Source of the DNA: JAGXLP01 sp042218715
Lineage (GTDB): Bacteria > Bipolaricaulota > Bipolaricaulia > M55B111
DNA: 9,731 nt
Direction: 5' to 3'
Assembly: GCA_042218715.1 (NCBI GenBank)
Contig: JBDGQU010000054.1
Coordinates: forward strand, 1-9,731
A program made the position numbers and the translations under genes. How positions within the stretch are numbered: the first letter of the stretch is position 1; each line of letters opens with the position of its first letter. Below the pieces are notes generated by a model that saw only the letters and a list, made by a program, of their open reading frames with translations, made no database searches and was not told the DNA's origin. Below, one piece after another: positions 7,265 through 9,731 of the stretch.

Positions 7265-7396
7265 GAAGTACACCCGCTCAACCTAAAATGGCACAAACCT
7301 ACATCTTGATGACTCACTATTTTATCACCATAACTTATTCTCGTTTTATGTAATATGCTGCTCTGTAGCCGCGCTGGCCCGCCCTATCTACTTCTG

Positions 7397-7506
7397 TTAA
7401 GTGTTCATTTCAGCTAAGTCCATACATTGATGTACGCCTTGGGCATTCACATCGACTTCAGACAGTCGGAAGACATGACCACACACCCTACCGCCCCCTA
7501 AATGAC
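7397..7506 (-). other. Short open remnant downstream of the recombinase scar
   Basis: The minus strand is open for about 36 codons with a protein-like reading (GHVFRLSEVDVNAQGVHQC then MDLAEMNT) and a stop at 7397-7399. It overlaps the recombinase tail in another frame and has no ribosome binding site. It may be the end of a second decayed gene of the same element, or chance. The rest of 7265-7487 shows no gene, RNA or convincing promoter. Confidence 0.2.
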
Positions 7507-7863
7507 TTCATCGCCCCCTCAAGCTCCTCGTCCACTATGTGAGTGTAAATCATAGTAGTTGATAGATCAGCATGTCCTAACGCATTCTGGACCAACCGGA
7601 TCTTCCCCGTCTCCCGATACAGGTCCGTGGCGAAGGTATGCCTTAAGGTAAGATGTCCTTCTTTATCCCCACTTCTTCAGCGTAAGTCCTTAGTTAGCGT
7701 CTTCCAGACCTACTGGATGGTTAACTTATCCCCGGTGTTACCTTCTCTAACGAAGAGAAGACCCACTTGGACAGCTCACCCACCTTCTCCACCTGCTTTT
7801 CCTTCCCGGACCATCAGTGAGGTTAATGTCCTCTCAGCGCAGTGAGACGGATTCTGATACTTC
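7488..7863 (-). pseudogene. Tyrosine recombinase (phage integrase family), decayed
   Basis: The C-terminal catalytic half of an XerC/XerD-like tyrosine recombinase is readable across several frames. From its 5' side: VSESVSLR-stop-EDINLTDG (stop TGA at 7834-7836 where the family has Trp), then a frame change into KVGELSKWVFSS, then GNTGDKLTIQ-stop (TAG at 7710-7712) VWKTLTKDLR, a shifted AEEVGIKKDI, and finally TLRHTFATDLYRETGKIRLV and QNALGHADLSTTMIYTHI. The box II Arg-His (His codon 7638-7640), the second His (7572-7574) and the nucleophile Tyr (7545-7547) survive, and the tail ends at TAG 7488-7490. The first catalytic Arg region (usually GLRxSE) reads LKEVSE, and the histidine of HxxR is displaced by an indel. 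At least two stops and several frameshifts rule out activity. The N-terminal DNA-binding domain is not recognisable. Such enzymes belong to integrated elements, which suggests an old insertion here. Confidence 0.85.
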
Positions 7864-7922
7864 TTTTAAGTTATTCACGTCATCTGTGAGTTTATTTAAT
7901 TAATTCACTTGTTTTGAGATGA

Positions 7923-8042
7923 CGGGAGATAGGGGGAATTGATCAAATTTTACCTGGCGTTATGAGGGTGAAAGGGCAAGTTTTGGAAGCCAAAAAATGC
8001 TGTACTTTGACTGCAACGATTCATGAAGAGACCTTAAAAACC
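7923..8042 (+). other. Coding-like open stretch on the plus strand, unidentified
   Basis: A 39-codon stretch between stops on the plus strand translates to a coherent-looking sequence (GGIDQILPGVMRVKGQ then VLEAKKCCTLTATIHEET) and ends in TAA at 8040-8042. It lacks a ribosome binding site. It sits between the recombinase scar and the DUF1028 gene, on the opposite strand from both, and is most simply a fragment of the same decayed element. I cannot name a family. The surrounding 7865-8138 has no intact gene. Confidence 0.22.
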
Positions 8043-8145
8043 TAACTTGTAGGAGAGGTGAGGACCGATTTTCTAGCACCGCATTTTCCTGACATGAATG
8101 CGGAAAAAATGCACCTCCAACCCTAACTTATAGAAAGTTCAGGAT
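8041..8145. repeat. Imperfect direct repeat pair flanking a hairpin
   Basis: CCTAACTTGTAGGAGAGGTG... at 8041-8064 recurs as CCTAACTTATAGAAAGTTC... at 8122-8145, matching at about 19 of 24 positions, 81 bp apart. Between them lies an inverted repeat, CCGCATT (8079-8085) and AATGCGG (8097-8103). The right copy covers the stop codon of the DUF1028 gene. The pair may mark a small duplication made during insertion or loss of the neighbouring element; chance is not excluded. Confidence 0.3.
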
Positions 8146-9008
8146 AATTTCTCCTTTTGAATGAACTCAAGAATCCTCTTGTCAACCTTTTGATCCTCAC
8201 GTAATTTTTCTTCGAAATTTTCGGTCAAACAGAAATCTTCGAAAGACTGTTTAGTTTTTTCGTCATAATCCCCGTTTACCGGGCCGGAGTAATAATCAAG
8301 CTTTTTAAGCAACTCCTGCAGCTTCTTAACCCTGCTCTGATCCAAAGGAACCAACTGTTCCTCAGTGGGCTCTTCAAAATAAAGGTGGTGTAGATCCAAA
8401 ATCCTGTCCAACTCTTGGATAGGCTCCTCGTGATCGTCTACCCGGAGGTCGATATAGCGGTCGTTAAATCCCCCATATCCACCCTCTTCCTTCACAACCA
8501 GAATTGCTGCGGATTGCTTTCCCCGCCTATCGCCGCCAGCCCGCTGGGCAGACTTCAACGCTTCGACCAGACGGTAGGATAGAGAGTCGTCAGTGCTCCT
8601 AAAAGAACGCGCCAAGGCCTCCACGGTCTCGGAAGAAACGAGGATGTTTCCCTGACAGCTGAAATTTTCGCCGGTTATATGGCCAGCATAATTGAAACAT
8701 TCCTCCCCTGTGTGGGCTGCGGAATTGCCCGAAGCATCAACAATTCCCATCTGTCTGATTTCGCTTTCCGGGTCTTCGTCCGTAAGTTCCTTCACTACCT
8801 GACCCACTTCCATACCTCTCTCTAGCATCTCTAGCCCTTTCGGGCCGTAACTCGTATTTGCAGCGGCTTGGGTGGCAACTGCACCCACCTTGGCCCGGGC
8901 AAATGGTACTACAGATCCAACAGCTAAAAACTTTGACTGGACAGCAACTCCAAGCTTTCCTTCTTTCGGATCGTGGCCGACGATGGAAAAAGTGCTTGGC
9001 TGGATCAC
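8139..9008 (-). CDS. DUF1028 (Ntn-hydrolase-like) protein with C-terminal PG-binding-like domain
   Basis: Protein of 289 aa. Residues 5 to about 215 match the DUF1028 family throughout: TFSIVGHDPKEGKLGVAVQS, KFLAVGSVVPFARAKVGAVA, TQAAANTSYGPKGLEML, AGGDRRGKQSAAILVV and GGYGGFNDRYIDLRVDDH. The family is placed in the Ntn-hydrolase superfamily, so an amide-bond hydrolase is possible, but no substrate is established. Residues 225-289 (VKKLQELLKKLDYYSGPVNG onward) fit the small putative peptidoglycan-binding domain that commonly follows DUF1028. No signal peptide is seen. The GTG at 9008 is chosen as start: AAGGAGGT ends four bases upstream, and the product then begins right before the conserved TFSIV. 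The frame is open further up to a TTG at 9071, overlapping the preceding gene. The gene follows that one by 20 bp, so they are probably one transcript. Confidence 0.92.
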   Translation of the reverse strand: MIQPSTFSIVGHDPKEGKLGVAVQSKFLAVGSVVPFARAKVGAVATQAAANTSYGPKGLEMLERGMEVGQVVKELTDEDPESEIRQMGIVDASGNSAAHTGEECFNYAGHITGENFSCQGNILVSSETVEALARSFRSTDDSLSYRLVEALKSAQRAGGDRRGKQSAAILVVKEEGGYGGFNDRYIDLRVDDHEEPIQELDRILDLHHLYFEEPTEEQLVPLDQSRVKKLQELLKKLDYYSGPVNGDYDEKTKQSFEDFCLTENFEEKLREDQKVDKRILEFIQKEKLS

Positions 9009-9012
9009 AATG

Positions 9013-9020
9013 ACCTCCTT
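9013..9020 (-). promoter_or_regulatory. Ribosome binding site that sets the DUF1028 start
   Basis: On the minus strand AAGGAGGT lies four bases before the GTG at 9006-9008 and within the 20-bp gap after the stop of the upstream gene. It is a near-perfect anti-Shine-Dalgarno match and argues for initiation here and against the longer TTG start at 9071. Confidence 0.7.
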
Positions 9021-9028
9021 CTCAATAG

Positions 9029-9676
9029 TTACGCCTCTTCGTTGGTTCGCTGTGTCCCTGTTCCGAAACAAGACCTATGCTCATAACCATCCCCATATTT
9101 CTCCGTATAACAATTATAAGCTCTGACCGGTGCGGCTTTAACTGGAACACCGTCTTGATTTAAGACCTTCACATCGAGGTGGTAAGCTTTGGGAAGTTTA
9201 ATTGTCCCTAGTTTTATCGTTTCGTCTTCTGCTTCAACGGAAGATTGCAGGTGGAATATATCAGGAATTTCATCCAGAGCTATTGGGGATTGGTAATAAG
9301 CTATTGAATAGATAGCTGGGGTTACGGCGTCAGCTTTGAAGTATCCGTGTTCGTCTGTGGAGGTGGGTTGTAAATGGCTAGCTTCTTCTGTATGTATATA
9401 CATGTAATCGTTGGATGCCGGTTGGACAGTAGGTTTATTGAAAGTTTCCGCAATATACGGGCAATATTGGGCGTGTGGCAAGTTTTCCTCAAGCCAATCA
9501 TCTTTTACGCATTCTTTACCTACTTCCGATAATGGGAACTCGGCTTTTGTCATATCTACCTCGCCGTAGCAACTAGATTTTACTGCCTCTAAAGGCACAT
9601 CTACCTCTTCCGCTGCTATTGCCAAACCTCCGAAGATTAAGAGGGAAATTACCAATGATAGGACCACTTTTTTCAT
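9029..9676 (-). CDS. Secreted protein with carboxypeptidase-regulatory-like domains, possibly truncated
   Basis: Protein of 215 aa starting MKKVVLSLVISLLIFGGLAI with a clear signal peptide (cleavage near AIAA, 19-22). Residues 24-80 have no recognised fold. Residues 85-160 look like a carboxypeptidase-regulatory-like beta-sandwich, with the typical TDEHGYFKADAVTPAIYSIAY. A second unit starts at 163 (YHLDVKVLNQDGVPVKAAPV, then VRAY) but stops at FGTGTQRTNEEA, where the family pattern T[ND]xxG would go on into another strand. Five cysteines (36, 56, 72, 189, 203) suit an oxidising periplasm or the outside of the cell. The start has AAGGGG about 8 nt upstream. The missing last strand may mean truncation: one extra G in GAGGCG would continue the frame as NEEGVTIEKE into the DUF1028 frame. 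The role may be scaffolding or binding at the envelope; this is inference. Confidence 0.85.
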   Translation of the reverse strand: MKKVVLSLVISLLIFGGLAIAAEEVDVPLEAVKSSCYGEVDMTKAEFPLSEVGKECVKDDWLEENLPHAQYCPYIAETFNKPTVQPASNDYMYIHTEEASHLQPTSTDEHGYFKADAVTPAIYSIAYYQSPIALDEIPDIFHLQSSVEAEDETIKLGTIKLPKAYHLDVKVLNQDGVPVKAAPVRAYNCYTEKYGDGYEHRSCFGTGTQRTNEEA

Positions 9677-9699
9677 ATTACGGCCCCTTGGACACTCTC

Positions 9700-9705
9700 A
9701 TTATA
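9700..9705 (-). promoter_or_regulatory. TATAAT -10 element for the 9676 gene
   Basis: A perfect TATAAT on the minus strand lies 23 bp upstream of the ATG at 9676. At 16-18 bp upstream of it, near the window edge, there is no good -35 hexamer, so the promoter may depend on an activator or be only partial. It would serve the two-gene unit 9676-8139. Confidence 0.4.
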
Positions 9706-9731
9706 GAGGGAATTTAACCATTTAACGCTTG

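Noticed and set aside
7627..7845. 72-codon plus-strand open frame
   Set aside because: It is antisense to the recombinase remnant, whose catalytic motifs are read on the minus strand.
8079..8112. Hairpin CCGCATT/AATGCGG as a terminator for the DUF1028 gene
   Set aside because: On the minus strand the stem is not followed by a T run, and two competing pairings exist; it is listed only as part of the repeat region.

Overview
The window looks like an accessory stretch of a bacterial chromosome of moderate GC. Several things point to a diderm (outer-membrane) bacterium: strong AGGAGG-type ribosome binding sites, many Sec signal peptides, and a predicted outer-membrane beta-barrel. The sequence alone does not allow assignment to a phylum. 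No rRNA, tRNA, CRISPR array, intact insertion sequence or replication origin is visible.

Layout. Positions 1-341 hold a short coding-like remnant with two consecutive stops, then the leader of the only intact plus-strand gene (342-2591). That gene encodes a large secreted protein whose C-terminal half is a 12-copy G-[DN]-D repeat, probably a beta-solenoid. It converges on a minus-strand series. In order of increasing coordinate this holds a cysteine-rich three-part secreted protein (2849-3979), a probable outer-membrane beta-barrel (4145-5056), a secreted calcineurin-like metallophosphoesterase with altered metal-site motifs (5354-6349), and a sulfotransferase (6407-7264). Positions 7265-8138 hold no intact gene. 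They contain a clearly decayed tyrosine recombinase (7488-7863) and two short coding-like remnants beside it, so this is probably the scar of an old integrated element. Right of it, still on the minus strand, are a DUF1028 Ntn-hydrolase-like protein with a C-terminal peptidoglycan-binding-like domain (8139-9008) and, just upstream of it, a secreted protein with carboxypeptidase-regulatory-like beta-sandwich domains (9029-9676).

How the genes fit together. The sulfotransferase and metallophosphoesterase are 57 bp apart on one strand and may be one transcript. The 9676-9029 gene and the DUF1028 gene are 20 bp apart and are almost certainly co-transcribed, from a TATAAT-containing promoter at the right edge. 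The 3979 and 5056 genes each have their own sigma70-like promoter. The shared theme is the cell envelope: five of the seven intact genes encode exported proteins. The pathway they serve cannot be read from the sequence. The most interesting items are the G-[DN]-D solenoid and the coding-like extension after its stop, the possible frameshift at the junction with the DUF1028 gene, and the recombinase scar.
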